Assembly: GCF_005116575.1 (NCBI RefSeq)
Contig: NZ_SWCN01000027.1
Coordinates: 1-64,000, forward strand
Direction: 5' to 3'
DNA from: Desulforhopalus sp. IMCC35007
GTDB lineage: Bacteria > Desulfobacterota > Desulfobulbia > Desulfobulbales > Desulfocapsaceae
Length of the DNA: 64,000 bases
Below the pieces are notes generated by a model. It was given only the letters and a program-made list of their open reading frames with translations, ran no database searches and was not told the DNA's origin. Shown here piece by piece: positions 44,218 through 53,745 of the stretch. Position 1 is the stretch's first letter. Every line of letters starts with the position of its first letter. Position numbers and translations under genes: made by a program.

Positions 44218-46410
44218 ATGTTTGCCGGAACACGGATTCGCCACAAGCTTCTTTTCTACTATTCGCTTTTGTTCACCCTTTCCCTGTCTATAGGCTTTGC
44301 AACTGTCTATGTTATTACCCGCGATACCATAGAAAAGAATATTGAAAGTGAATTACACAACACCTCAACCACAATCTACAACCTTGTAACGACGTCTCTG
44401 ACTGTTTCCATTAAGAATTATCTGCGCAGCGCCGCTGAAAAAAATCTCCAGATTATCGAATCACTCTATCAGGATTACAAGAGTGGGTTACTTACGGAAC
44501 AGGAAGCCAAAGAGAGGGCCAGGCGGGTGTTGCTGAGTCAGACTATTGGAGAATCAGGATATATATACTGTCTCAACAGCAGTGGCATCGTCGTTGTTCA
44601 TCCGCAAAAATCCCTGCTGCAGACGGATGTTTCAGAATATTCCTTCGTCAGAGACCTGTTAGTGAAAGAGCGTGGCTATCTTGAATATGACTGGAAAAAC
44701 CCCGATGAGCCCAAGAGCCGTCCTAAAGCCCTTTATATGATCCATTTCACACCATGGGACTGGTTGATTTCAGTTTCCTCTTATCGCGAGGAGTTTAAGG
44801 GGCTGGTCAATGTTGATGACTTCAGGCAAAGCGTTCTTGATGTGAAGTTTGGCCAAACAGGCTATGCCTTTGTGATGAACAATGAAGGCACAGCGATTAT
44901 TCATCCTCAACTTGAAGGCGTCAATATCCTGAGAGTGGAAGGATTGCCAAATGAATATCTTGGCTCCATCCTTACCCAGAAAAACGGCAGGGTGGTCTAT
45001 TCCTGGAAGAATCCGGGGGAAACCGAGCCGCGTTCCAAGCTATGTTACTTCAGCTACATAGAAGATTATGACTGGATCGTCGGAGCGGCCAGTTATCAGG
45101 AGGAATTCTATGGACCGCTTCAAACCATTCGAACCCTGGTTATGGTTACATTCATTATCACCATGTTGTTGGTTCTGACGCTCACCTTTAAGATCAGTGA
45201 CTCGATTACCAGTCCTTTACGCAATTTAATGGAAAAATTCACCGATGCCAGTAAAGGTGATTTCAGCCTGCGGATGGCGGTAACTTCAAAAGACGAGCTT
45301 GGTCAGCTGGCCATGTTTTTCAACAGGTTTATGGAACAGCTGGGCGATTACAGCAGTAATTTGAAGCAGCAGATTCAGGTCCGGCAGGAAGCGGAAAACA
45401 GCCTCAGGGAAAGTGAAGAACGTTATCGTTCGGTAATGGAAGCTGCCGCTGATCCTATTGTTATCTATGACATGGAAGGCGGTGTGACGTATTTTAACCC
45501 TGCATTTAGTACTGTCTTTGGCTGGAGCCTTGAGGAATGTCTCGGCAACAAACTGGACCATTTTGTACCAGTGGAAAATTGGCCGGAAACAGAGTTGATG
45601 ATCAATACTATCCGGGAGGGAACGGTCCTGCCGGCTACAGAAACAAAACGATATACCAGGACTGGTGAGATCCGCAATGTCAGCATCAGTGGTGCCGCCT
45701 TTCGGGACCACCTTCATCAGTTTGCCGGCAGTGTGGTCATTCTCCGTGATATTACTGAAACCAAAAGACTGACCAGACAGTTAATGGATATTGGTGACAA
45801 TGTCCGCCAGACCATCGGTCAGGATCTCCATGATGATCTTTGTCCACATCTCATTGGAATTGGTGGACTTATCTCGGCTTTAAAAGCGACCATTAAAAAA
45901 AATAATGGTGACGGGGAACGTCTGGCTGAAAAAATTGTCGACCTGATAGGGGAAGCAGCCTCTAAGGCACGTGACTTGGCAAGAGGACTCTGTCCGGTCC
46001 ATCTGGTGGCGTATGGGCTGCAGTCGGCGCTCAACGAAATTGCGGAAAAGACGCAGTTGGCGACTGCTATCCATTGTACCTTCAGTGGTGATCCTTCCTT
46101 GAAGTTTCACGATAACACCCTGGCGACACATCTCTATTATATCGTCCAGGAAGCAGTTAATAACGCGGTAAAACACTCAGATGCATCATCTATTGATATA
46201 TCACTTGAACAAAAAGATGAATATATTCATCTCTGGATTATTGATGACGGTCGAGGTATAGATGATAAACAGAAAGGAAAAGGGATTGGCCTGCAGATTA
46301 TGAAATACCGGGTTCTGGTTATTGGCGCTTTTCTCGAAATCACCGGGAAGAGTGAAAGTGGAACGATCATCCATGTCTTCATGAAAAAAACGGAAAGTAT
46401 ACACCACTAA
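44218..46410 (+). CDS. membrane sensor kinase: double Cache, HAMP, PAS, HisKA_3
   Basis: This protein has 730 residues. TM1 is near residues 12-34 (LLFYYSLLFTLSLSIGFATVYV) and TM2 near 303-326. Between them lie two related Cache-type sensor repeats (GESGYIYCLNSSGIVVVHP and FGQTGYAFVMNNEGTAIIHP), each ending with a WDWLI or YDWIV motif. HAMP (SITSPLRNLMEKF) and PAS (YRSVMEAAADPIVIYD) domains follow. The kinase is NarX-type with phospho-His near 538 (GQDLHDDL) and HATPase motifs NNAVKH and GKGIGLQIM. ATG at 44218 has GGAGAGG. Paired with the NarL regulator 21 bases downstream. Cache domains usually bind small organic acids or amino acids. Confidence 0.92.
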   Translation: MFAGTRIRHKLLFYYSLLFTLSLSIGFATVYVITRDTIEKNIESELHNTSTTIYNLVTTSLTVSIKNYLRSAAEKNLQIIESLYQDYKSGLLTEQEAKERARRVLLSQTIGESGYIYCLNSSGIVVVHPQKSLLQTDVSEYSFVRDLLVKERGYLEYDWKNPDEPKSRPKALYMIHFTPWDWLISVSSYREEFKGLVNVDDFRQSVLDVKFGQTGYAFVMNNEGTAIIHPQLEGVNILRVEGLPNEYLGSILTQKNGRVVYSWKNPGETEPRSKLCYFSYIEDYDWIVGAASYQEEFYGPLQTIRTLVMVTFIITMLLVLTLTFKISDSITSPLRNLMEKFTDASKGDFSLRMAVTSKDELGQLAMFFNRFMEQLGDYSSNLKQQIQVRQEAENSLRESEERYRSVMEAAADPIVIYDMEGGVTYFNPAFSTVFGWSLEECLGNKLDHFVPVENWPETELMINTIREGTVLPATETKRYTRTGEIRNVSISGAAFRDHLHQFAGSVVILRDITETKRLTRQLMDIGDNVRQTIGQDLHDDLCPHLIGIGGLISALKATIKKNNGDGERLAEKIVDLIGEAASKARDLARGLCPVHLVAYGLQSALNEIAEKTQLATAIHCTFSGDPSLKFHDNTLATHLYYIVQEAVNNAVKHSDASSIDISLEQKDEYIHLWIIDDGRGIDDKQKGKGIGLQIMKYRVLVIGAFLEITGKSESGTIIHVFMKKTESIHH

Positions 46411-46431
46411 AATGTACAGCGGAGAGAACGG

Positions 46432-47091
46432 ATGGCCCCGCAAAAAAAACATAAGATACTTATTGTTGATGATCACCCCATTTTCTGTCTTGGAATGAGT
46501 GAGCTGATCAACACGGAAGAGGATCTCCTGGTATGCGGCAGTGTCGAGTCGATAAGAAAAACCGGCGAGGCTATAGACCGTTTACAACCCGACCTGGTTG
46601 TTGTCGACATTTCCTTGAAAGACGGCAACGGCATTGATCTCGTACAGGAAATAAAAAAAAACTATGGTCTGCCTATGTTGGTGCTTTCCATGTATGACGA
46701 ATCTCTTTACGCGGAGAGAGCACTTATGGCCGGGGCCAGTGGTTATATCATGAAACAAGAGGCAATCCCTCTCGTGGTTGAGGCCATCCGCTGCGTTCTG
46801 AAAGGCGACATCTACGCCAGCTCTACAGTGAAGGAGAAGGTGTTTAAGCGCATCACCAGCCAGCAGAATGTTGACAGCAGGTCTCCCCTGGATGTTCTCA
46901 CCAACCGTGAACTCGAGGTGCTTCGATTGATCGGGGAGGGCTTTTCCACCAAGGAAATTGCCGATCGTCTCCACCTCAGCATCAAAACAATTGGTACCTA
47001 CCGTGAAAACCTCAAAGAAAAATTACAGCTCAAGCATTTCACCGGTCTGGTCAAATTCGCCGTGCACTGGTCTAATAAAATACTGCACTAA
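46432..47091 (+). CDS. NarL/FixJ-type response regulator
   Basis: A 219-residue regulator with receiver (D13/D14, phosphoacceptor D59 in VVVDISL, Lys in IMKQE) and LuxR-type DNA-binding domain at the C-terminus (LTNRELEVLRLIGEG, IADRLHLSIKTIGTYRENLKEKL). Starts 21 bases after the kinase gene with GGAGAG before the ATG; a clear operon and cognate pair. Targets unknown. The divergent or adjacent TRAP binding-protein gene is a possible but unproven target. Confidence 0.95.
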   Translation: MAPQKKHKILIVDDHPIFCLGMSELINTEEDLLVCGSVESIRKTGEAIDRLQPDLVVVDISLKDGNGIDLVQEIKKNYGLPMLVLSMYDESLYAERALMAGASGYIMKQEAIPLVVEAIRCVLKGDIYASSTVKEKVFKRITSQQNVDSRSPLDVLTNRELEVLRLIGEGFSTKEIADRLHLSIKTIGTYRENLKEKLQLKHFTGLVKFAVHWSNKILH

Positions 47092-47201
47092 GTCCGGTTC
47101 ACAGAGCAAAAACCGGGACAGCTCTTGTTGCAGCAGACAAATGGAACATTGTTTCGCTTGTCATGTGAGCAACTTTTGAGTGATGTCGTGCCCTGACAAT
47201 A

Positions 47202-48239
47202 TCAGATACCGTTGGTTTCTGGATTCCGAGCAAAGTTGTTCGGCTGATTCGATTGGTAAGCTGCTTCAATCAGCTTTCTTCCTATTTCACCCTCAAATTC
47301 CTGCCAGACAGATTTCATGGTGTTCTTCCACTGCAATCTTTCAATATCAGAAAGCGTTATGATTTCTGTACGATGAGAGGCGGTTATTTTTTGACGTGCA
47401 TAACTACTGTATTGTTCGGTGAGATTGTTACCAAAAGCAATTGCTTCATGAAGTGCTTGTTGTATTTCCTGTCGGATCGGATCGCTCAGGTTTTGCCAGA
47501 AAGCAGTGGAAGTAACCACGAGAAAACTGACGACACCATGATTCGACACTGTAATATAGGGCTGTTCTAGGAATATGTTTTTGGAAAAGATATTTGTCCA
47601 GGTATTCTCCTGTCCATCTACGGCATTATCTTGCAGCAGTGTTGAGATTTGTGAAAAAGGCTTTTTTAATGATGTGGCATGAAGAACATTGAATTGAGCT
47701 GCCAATACCTGAGAAGGTTGAATTCTAAACCTGAGACCTGCAGCATCGGCAGGAACTTTCAGACGCTTCGTTGCCGATAATATTTTGAGATCATCATTCA
47801 AATATCCCAGACCAATTAACCCTTTTTCGTTGAGGGAATGAAGTAATTGCCGACCGTTGGGGGAGGTCTGGAATCTTTCAAGTGCCTGTCGATTGTCGAA
47901 CAGGAAAGGGAGATCAAACACCTGTATCTCTTTGCTATAGGCACCAAATTTTGAAACTGAAGGTGCAGCCATTTGCACATCGCCCAGTAACATTGCCTCG
48001 AGAACAGTGTTATCATCATAAAGTTGACTGTTCGAAAATAGCTCAACCACAACCTTCCCGGTCAAACGTTGAGCGACTAACTCCTTAAATTTTAATGCCA
48101 TTTGACCTTTCGGAGTGTTCTCATCTGCGACGTGAGAGAATTTTATTACGATCGGTTTTTCTGCGTGAGCAGGTCCTGCAAGTGCATTCATGACAAAAAT
48201 TGCTATTAGGCTTATTACGCTCATCAGCTTTTGCATCAT
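47202..48239 (-). CDS. dctP: TRAP transporter solute-binding protein (DctP family)
   Basis: This 345-residue periplasmic protein has a signal peptide (MMQKLMSVISLIAIFVMNALAGPAHA). The mature part IVIKFSHVADENTPKGQMALKFKEL is the standard DctP start; the conserved Arg-containing region AAGLRFRIQPSQVLAAQF, which contacts the carboxylate, lies near residue 165. Substrates are usually C4-dicarboxylates or other organic acids. AAAGGGTG precedes the ATG at 48239. No dctQ or dctM membrane genes are next to it, so it is orphan here and must use a transporter encoded elsewhere, or act as a sensor partner. A LysR gene is divergent. Confidence 0.92.
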   Translation of the reverse strand: MMQKLMSVISLIAIFVMNALAGPAHAEKPIVIKFSHVADENTPKGQMALKFKELVAQRLTGKVVVELFSNSQLYDDNTVLEAMLLGDVQMAAPSVSKFGAYSKEIQVFDLPFLFDNRQALERFQTSPNGRQLLHSLNEKGLIGLGYLNDDLKILSATKRLKVPADAAGLRFRIQPSQVLAAQFNVLHATSLKKPFSQISTLLQDNAVDGQENTWTNIFSKNIFLEQPYITVSNHGVVSFLVVTSTAFWQNLSDPIRQEIQQALHEAIAFGNNLTEQYSSYARQKITASHRTEIITLSDIERLQWKNTMKSVWQEFEGEIGRKLIEAAYQSNQPNNFARNPETNGI

Positions 48240-48405
48240 TTTCACCCTTTCGTTGAGAGAATAGTGAACAAGCTCCACCGCCACATTCCTACAAATCTCC
48301 TGGCAGGTTCGATCTTTTTGGTTATACGTACTTTTTCGTTCTGGGTTGTGGTTCGCTGTAAACAGTCATCGTTCTTGCTTCATTTATGCTAAAATAGCAT
48401 CTGAC

Positions 48406-48426
48406 ATATCATAAATAAAATGATAT
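48406..48426. promoter_or_regulatory. inverted repeat between dctP and lysR genes
   Basis: ATATCAT (48406-48412), seven bases, then ATGATAT (48420-48426) form a perfect inverted repeat with the T-N11-A spacing of LysR-type operator sites. It lies about 170 bases from the dctP start and 55 bases from the lysR start. Confidence 0.5.
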
Positions 48427-48481
48427 AAATTCATCAAATATATGAACAAAAACGAACAATTTTAGGTAAGATTCTAATTAT

Positions 48482-49366
48482 ATGAGAAAACTACCTCCTT
48501 TAACAGCAGTCCTCGCATTTGAGGCAGTTGCTCGGCTTGGCAGTGTTCGTGCCGCAGCGGACGAATTGAATGTGACTCAATCATCAATCAGTCATCAGAT
48601 TGCCAAGATCGAAGACCATTTCCAGGTCAAATTGTTCCACCGGCGCAGCAAACGCCTTTTTCTCACAACGGGAGGGCAGGACTATTTCAAGATGATCGAG
48701 CCAGCTCTTGATAGTATCGCTAACGCTACGTATAGCGTGGCAAAGGATGCCAAGCGTGAGACATTAACCGTTTCTGCCCCGCCGAGCTTTATCGTAACCT
48801 GGCTACTGCCTCGTATTGACAGGTTCCTGAAAACTCATCCGGATCTTAATTTACGACTTATTGATAAAATGATTCTGGATTTAGAAGACAAGAGTATAGA
48901 TTGCGCTATTGAATATCGATTTGAGGCTCTGAAGGATGTACAGAGTGCACGTCTTCTCCCGGATGAGGTCGTCGTCCTTGCTGCACCAGATTTATTGCGA
49001 AGACATACAATTGTTTCCGTGGACAGTCTGGCAGGTATTCCGCTGATAGAAACAGAGCGACGATTGGTGAGCTGGAATGTGATATTGCAATCATATCCAT
49101 GGTTCAAGAGACAAAAGATACTTACCTTCAGCTATTCTCTGCATGCTCTCAAGGCCGCCGAACTTGGGTTAGGGGTAGCTCTTGGGAATCGTCATAATGC
49201 GAAATGGTATATCGATGAGAACCTCTTATGTGTACCTTTTGAACTTGAAGAGGGAATTGTTCCACCGACTCCGAGATATTTTATTACTTCGATGATGCAA
49301 AAGGCCAGTATCCCAAAAGTCGCAGACTTTACTGACTGGATAAGAAGTGAAGCGGACGCGAAGTAA
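48482..49366 (+). CDS. LysR-family transcription regulator (GcvA-like)
   Basis: This 294-residue protein has an N-terminal winged HTH (LPPLTAVLAFEAVARLGSVRAAADELNVTQSSISHQIAKIEDHF; key parts SVRAAADELNVTQSSIS) and a C-terminal effector-binding PBP2 domain from about residue 92 (LTVSAPPSFIVTWLLPRIDRF). The opening KLPPLTAVLAFEAVAR and PSFIVTWLLPRI is typical of the GcvA branch. It is divergent from dctP across 240 bases that hold a LysR-type inverted repeat, so it probably controls dctP and itself. The ribosome-binding site is weak. Confidence 0.92.
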   Translation: MRKLPPLTAVLAFEAVARLGSVRAAADELNVTQSSISHQIAKIEDHFQVKLFHRRSKRLFLTTGGQDYFKMIEPALDSIANATYSVAKDAKRETLTVSAPPSFIVTWLLPRIDRFLKTHPDLNLRLIDKMILDLEDKSIDCAIEYRFEALKDVQSARLLPDEVVVLAAPDLLRRHTIVSVDSLAGIPLIETERRLVSWNVILQSYPWFKRQKILTFSYSLHALKAAELGLGVALGNRHNAKWYIDENLLCVPFELEEGIVPPTPRYFITSMMQKASIPKVADFTDWIRSEADAK

Positions 49367-49403
49367 TGGCCATATTAGAAAAGAAAGGCCTCTTTTTTTC
49401 TTC

Positions 49404-49429
49404 AACTCTGTAGCAGCTGCTACAGAGTT
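49404..49429. terminator. 26-bp perfect palindrome after lysR
   Basis: AACTCTGTAGCAG followed at once by CTGCTACAGAGTT is a perfect inverted repeat without loop, 38 bases after the lysR stop codon. It can form a hairpin with a four-base loop and may end the lysR transcript, though only a short T tail follows (TTCTTAT). It could instead be an operator for the flavodoxin gene. Confidence 0.55.
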
Positions 49430-49594
49430 CTTATGCGACTTCATTTAGGATGTAAATCTATCTTGAAAATAACGGGATAAGTGCAGGCCGGTTTTCAGCA
49501 TTTTTTAAACCAAAAAACAGACCGCTTGTTTAACGCTATTATCTAATCCAGTGGTCCATTATTAATCGTACGTTCAATAACCGGAGTTTATACT

Positions 49595-50110
49595 ATGAAA
49601 GTCTTAATTACATTTTTCAGCCAGAGTGGAAATACGGAAAAGATCGCTAAAGCTATCTGGGAAGAGGCATCTCTGGCGCATGAGGCAGACTGTAAAAAGC
49701 TTGAAGACATCACTCCCGGTGATGTGGCTCTATACGACGTGATTTTCATTGGTTCGCCGTTACACTCGGGTAGCCTGACAACACCCGTAAAAGAATGTTT
49801 GAGTGTCCTTCAGGCAAGTTCGGGCCAAAAAATGGCTGGTTTCATCACCCATTTCGCCCCAGCCTATCCGGAGCAGGACATGGATGGATTTGCAGAACCC
49901 ATAAAAGCGGCATGTAAAGAAAAAGGTATTGAATACGTAGGCTGTTTTGACTGCCAGGGAGCTCTTGCGGAATCAATGCACGAACCGGTACAGAAGAAGC
50001 TTAATTTATCTGATAAGGCATGGGCAGGTATGGTTAAACAGATGACTGGCCATCCAAATGAGGAGGACGTAGCAAATGCCAAAGCATGTGCAAAAGCGGT
50101 TTTGGCTTAA
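49595..50110 (+). CDS. flavodoxin-like FMN protein
   Basis: This 171-residue protein begins MKVLITFFSQSGNTEKIAKAI; SQSGNTEKIA is the FMN phosphate-binding loop. FIGSPLHSGSLTTPVKECL is the second FMN region. It is longer than short flavodoxins and has several Cys (DCKKL, ECL, GCFDCQG, ACAKAVL). It could serve as a low-potential electron carrier or a quinone reductase. CGGAG precedes the ATG. A good terminator lies about 215 bases downstream. Its place beside the dsr locus may be chance. Confidence 0.88.
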   Translation: MKVLITFFSQSGNTEKIAKAIWEEASLAHEADCKKLEDITPGDVALYDVIFIGSPLHSGSLTTPVKECLSVLQASSGQKMAGFITHFAPAYPEQDMDGFAEPIKAACKEKGIEYVGCFDCQGALAESMHEPVQKKLNLSDKAWAGMVKQMTGHPNEEDVANAKACAKAVLA

Positions 50111-50324
50111 TTTCAGGTGATCTTTTTGAAGGGCTAAACGTACTTGTTCCTATTTATCGGCTTCTGGAAGTTATCTACAGATGATAAAGTCATTTGTGTG
50201 ATTATGATTCCTGCATAACCACTTTGCGATCGGGTCGGCGACCTGATCTCTGGTATTCAACAGGTAAGTGGCAATCTAACTGTTAGTCTTCCTATAAACC
50301 GACAAGTATCAGAAAGGATTTTAG

Positions 50325-50369
50325 CTCCATGTGGTGTTTTTCTTAAATTTGCCGCATGGAGTTTCTTTT
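50325..50369 (+). terminator. terminator downstream of flavodoxin gene
   Basis: CTCCATGTGG (50325-50334) pairs with CCGCATGGAG (50352-50361), with one G-T pair, around a 17-base loop, then TTTCTTTTG. The gap 50111-50660 otherwise holds no recognisable gene. Confidence 0.65.
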
Positions 50370-50660
50370 GTAAACCTGACAAGTTTCTTTAGCAAATGAC
50401 AAGATGTGTTGAACTCGTGTTGTTACGGCAAAAGACCACGGCACCTGGAATCTTAACAGATTTGCTGTATAAATGGGGAGGTTCGAGCGAGGAAGAGGTA
50501 CCTTGGATTTCTTTTGTGGTCAATCAGCAAAATTGAATGTGTGTTATAGTTTTCTCTGGAAAGGCTCATTTCCCATTTATTGAAATTCTTTTTCTTACCA
50601 CGCTGTTTATCTGCTCAAGCGCATCAGAAAAAGACACTAATTGCAGGATAGGACAATACT

Positions 50661-51224
50661 ATGGTTAAGAAAAAAATAATCGCCTGCCAAGTTTTCGCCG
50701 ATGAACTTTTGGCTGTTTTACCTGAAGAGTATAGAGGTATTGACATTACCTGGCTCGATCCCGGACTGCATTGGAATTTAGATAAACTCGAAATCACCTT
50801 GAAACAGGCCCTACAGGATGCCGCAACAGAAGGAACAAATGCCAGAGTTCTTTTTGGCAATGGCTGTCATCCGGATATGTGCCAGATTATCAATAACCAT
50901 AGCGGGAAAATTCTTGAGGCCAAAAACTGTCTTGAAGCGTTTTGCGACGAAAGTATAGATGGATTAGAGCAAAATCGCTCAATGATTATAACCCCCGGCT
51001 GGGTCCGCTGCTTTCCTAACATGATGGCGGCTGCGGGTTGGGATGAAGTGGATATTCGCCAAAACTTTGGTCGTTATGATCGATTTCTGTTGATGGATAC
51101 GGGCATCAACCCCCTCTCAGATGAAGAAATACTCGAGTTTTATGATCTGACCCAAGTACCGGTCGAAATACGGCAGATAAGCCTTGATTATTTTCAGGCA
51201 AAGCTGAGTGAAGTTCTTGGTTAG
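50661..51224 (+). CDS. DUF1638 protein
   Basis: This 187-residue protein is recognisable as DUF1638: KKIIACQVFADELLAVLP at the start, VLFGNGCHPDM with the family Cys, AKNCLEAFCDE and TPGWVRCFP near the C-terminal half. Family members occur in methanogens, acetogens and sulfate reducers, often near methyltransferase or corrinoid proteins; the function is unknown. Here five cysteines could bind a metal or cofactor. AGGA precedes the ATG. It stands between flavodoxin and a broken FeS-flavoprotein gene, which hints at redox context but no more. Confidence 0.8.
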   Translation: MVKKKIIACQVFADELLAVLPEEYRGIDITWLDPGLHWNLDKLEITLKQALQDAATEGTNARVLFGNGCHPDMCQIINNHSGKILEAKNCLEAFCDESIDGLEQNRSMIITPGWVRCFPNMMAAAGWDEVDIRQNFGRYDRFLLMDTGINPLSDEEILEFYDLTQVPVEIRQISLDYFQAKLSEVLG

Positions 51225-51333
51225 CAAGGTGTTAATATTTATAAATATGAACATTAATTACAACAGAATAACAACTAGATAGATCTGGATTGTTTCTGTC
51301 TCAAATCAAACGTAAGTGGCGGTTGGAAGGAGA

Positions 51334-51593
51334 ATGCAGGTGGGTATTACAGTATTGGGTTTTTCCGGAAGTCCTCTAAATGACAGTACTACGAATCGCC
51401 TTGTAAAGGCAGTACAGGCTGCCGACAGGCATGGAATCGGAATTTATGAAACTCAGCACAATGAATGTCAAATCCTGCCTGCAAAAAATGCGAACCGAAT
51501 ATCGTTTGTAAAGTGGACGAAGAGTTTCTTGAACTTGCAGAAAAAATTAAAACTGCTGAGGTTCTGGTTATCGGCGGTTATAGCCTCAATTGA
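51334..51593 (+). pseudogene. frameshifted, truncated FeS-flavoprotein / NADPH-dependent FMN reductase
   Basis: The first part (ITVLGFSGSPLNDSTTNRLVKAVQAA) is the flavin-phosphate loop start of this family. Near 51465 the reading frame shifts by one: the matching continuation in the other frame is NPACKKCEPNIVCKVDEEF, LELAEKIKTAEVLVIGGYSLN, then a stop at 51591-51593. The Cys pattern is that of iron-sulfur flavoproteins, which continue for another ~100 residues that are missing here. AAGGAG lies seven bases before a GTG at 51342. So the gene is both frameshifted and cut short. Confidence 0.75.
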
Positions 51594-51785
51594 CAGATAG
51601 AGAGGTTCACAAAGGTACTTCACCGAAGATTCTGGTCGCTGGGAATCCTTTGTAAAATTGTCAACCGATGCAAAATAATGCGAATGTAGTGCCACTGGAA
51701 ATATGTAACGGCTGTATATGTTTATATTTTTTAGATATTATTTTTGCTGTGTTAAACATGGGTTAGAGAATAACCGTAGGTTTTC

Positions 51786-51816
51786 GTTCAAATACTCCCG
51801 CTGGTCCAAGATAGCA
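51786..51816. repeat. 31-base dispersed repeat, copy 1
   Basis: GTTCAAATACTCCCGCTGG and the following bases match 62121-62151 at about 28 of 31 positions. Both copies are in non-coding DNA. The differences are all A/G transitions. It may be the remnant of a mobile element or a small dispersed repeat. Confidence 0.45.
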
Positions 51817-51914
51817 ATGCTGATTACTTGCCACGTTAAAATTTTGTACCTATGGCGGTCGCTCTGTCAATAGCCCTGATTGTCAGCTTGAACGGTCAAA
51901 GGTTGGTTCCCATT

Positions 51915-53657
51915 TCATAGCCCTTCGCCCATTCCCATCTGGATGTAGCCGCAGGGACATGTCAGGGCGCAGATATGGCAGCCAATACACTTTGTATAGT
52001 CTGTATACATAACCTGTCCGACCGGATTGTCAGGAAATTCTGAGATTGCGTGCTGGGGGCAGTAAATCATGCACTGGTTACATTCAAAGCACAGACCACA
52101 GCTCATACAGCGCAAGGCTTCCGCACGGAACTGTTCTTCTGTTATACCAAAATCGATCTCCAGGTCAATAGTACCATCGAAGCGATTATTTACTGGCATC
52201 CAGTGCCGTTCATTGCGTTCTCTCTTTTCGTAATAGCTGAGACGCAATTTTTCTTCGGTGATGATCTCTGAGTAGTTCGGCGGTTGGAAGGGTTTACCTT
52301 CCAGCGAAGCCGCTATTCGTTCTGCGGCCAGGCGGCCATGGCCGATAGCCGTGGTTACCCGATCAGGGCTTATGACGTCGCCACCTGCATACATAGATTC
52401 GTCAATGGACCAATCTTTGTCAGGCTTGAGCCAGCCGTTAGCACTGACATAGCGTTTGGCATCCTTCCAGTCAGGGCGCTGACTGATTGCCAGAATCAGG
52501 GCAGTACATTCGACTATTATATGAGAGTCTTCAACGGGGATTGGCCGCCGCCGGCCGGTTTTGTCTAAGTCTCCGAGTTTCATTTGGGTGCACAACACAG
52601 CAACAGCTCGGCCATTTTCGGTTCGGATACCAACCGGGGCGATCAGGTATCGAATCTCAACACCTTCGTCCAAGGCCTCGCTTACTTCTTCCTCTGTGGC
52701 CGGCATCTCCACAATGGTTCTCCTGTATAACACCGTGACCTCTGCTCCGAGACGCCGGGCGACGCGGGCAATAACGAGAGCACTATGACCACCACCAACG
52801 ACAAGCACCTTTGTGCCAAGCTGTACAGGCTCGCCAGAGTTGATCATCCTCAGAAATCTCACTGCGCTGAAGACGTTGGGAGCTTCTTCTCCAGCGACTC
52901 CAAGCTGGACTCCCTTATGCGCCCCGATACCAATGAAAATTTTATCAAATTCGGCTGCCAGTTGATCAAGGGATTTATCAATACCGATAACCGTATTGCA
53001 GATGATCTTCACTCCTGTCTTGACGATAGCATCAATCTCACCATCCAGAATATTGCGTGGCAGTCGGTAAGGAGGAATGCCATATCGCAACATTCCACCC
53101 GGTTGGGCAAAGGCCTCGAATACAGTTGCCTGAAAGCCCCGCCGTGCCAGCTGAAAGGCACAGCTGAGACCGGCCGGACCGGCACCGATTATGGCGATTT
53201 TTTTGTCCTTGATCTCTGTTGTAAGTTTTTTATGTCGTAATCCGGCCCTGATGCCATAGTCTCCGATAAACCGCTCAAAGGAACTGATATTGACGGCACC
53301 ATCATCTTTTTTACTCCGGTTGCATTTAGTTTCACAGGGGTGCGGACAGACCCGACCGCAGACGGCAGGAAAAGGTGTGGTCTTGCTCGCCTCATGCCAG
53401 GCAAGTTCGTAGGATTCCTGCCAGCTGCGCTTTCTTTTTTCGCTATGCTGGACCAGGGTGAGCCAGGCGCGAATATCATTGCCGGCAGGGCATCCTGCAG
53501 TGCATGAAGGAGTCTGCTTGACATAGATGGGGCATTTGTGGCTATGATCTCCAAAGGCAACGACTTTTTGGATTCCCTGTTCTTCGCTATATTCAGGAAA
53601 ATGATAGTTTAATGCAGAGTCGAGCAGAGAGTTGGATTCTTTAGGATTTATTTGCAT
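51915..53657 (-). CDS. dsrL: DsrL-like NAD(P)H:acceptor oxidoreductase
   Basis: This 580-residue iron-sulfur flavoprotein is related to the glutamate synthase small subunit. N-terminal FeS cysteines are CTAGCPAGNDI (C52, C56) and VCGRVCPHPCETKC (C100-C112). The FAD motif is IIGAGPAGLS near 160 and the NAD(P) motif VLVVGGGHSALV near 285. Two [4Fe-4S] clusters end the protein: CMSCGLCFECNQC near 516 and CIGCHICALTCPCG near 557. In sulfur oxidisers DsrL links the sulfite reductase to NAD; related forms occur in some reducers and disproportionators. It follows dsrB by 88 bases on the same strand. AAGGAG precedes the ATG. A. vinosum DsrL is longer (about 656). Confidence 0.85.
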   Translation of the reverse strand: MQINPKESNSLLDSALNYHFPEYSEEQGIQKVVAFGDHSHKCPIYVKQTPSCTAGCPAGNDIRAWLTLVQHSEKRKRSWQESYELAWHEASKTTPFPAVCGRVCPHPCETKCNRSKKDDGAVNISSFERFIGDYGIRAGLRHKKLTTEIKDKKIAIIGAGPAGLSCAFQLARRGFQATVFEAFAQPGGMLRYGIPPYRLPRNILDGEIDAIVKTGVKIICNTVIGIDKSLDQLAAEFDKIFIGIGAHKGVQLGVAGEEAPNVFSAVRFLRMINSGEPVQLGTKVLVVGGGHSALVIARVARRLGAEVTVLYRRTIVEMPATEEEVSEALDEGVEIRYLIAPVGIRTENGRAVAVLCTQMKLGDLDKTGRRRPIPVEDSHIIVECTALILAISQRPDWKDAKRYVSANGWLKPDKDWSIDESMYAGGDVISPDRVTTAIGHGRLAAERIAASLEGKPFQPPNYSEIITEEKLRLSYYEKRERNERHWMPVNNRFDGTIDLEIDFGITEEQFRAEALRCMSCGLCFECNQCMIYCPQHAISEFPDNPVGQVMYTDYTKCIGCHICALTCPCGYIQMGMGEGL

Positions 53658-53745
53658 GATTCCGCTCCTTCTTTCGTCCAGTAAAATGCGACCCGCTTAA
53701 ATCCTTCAATAAGGGGATAGGGCACCATTACAGAAGAATCTCCTC

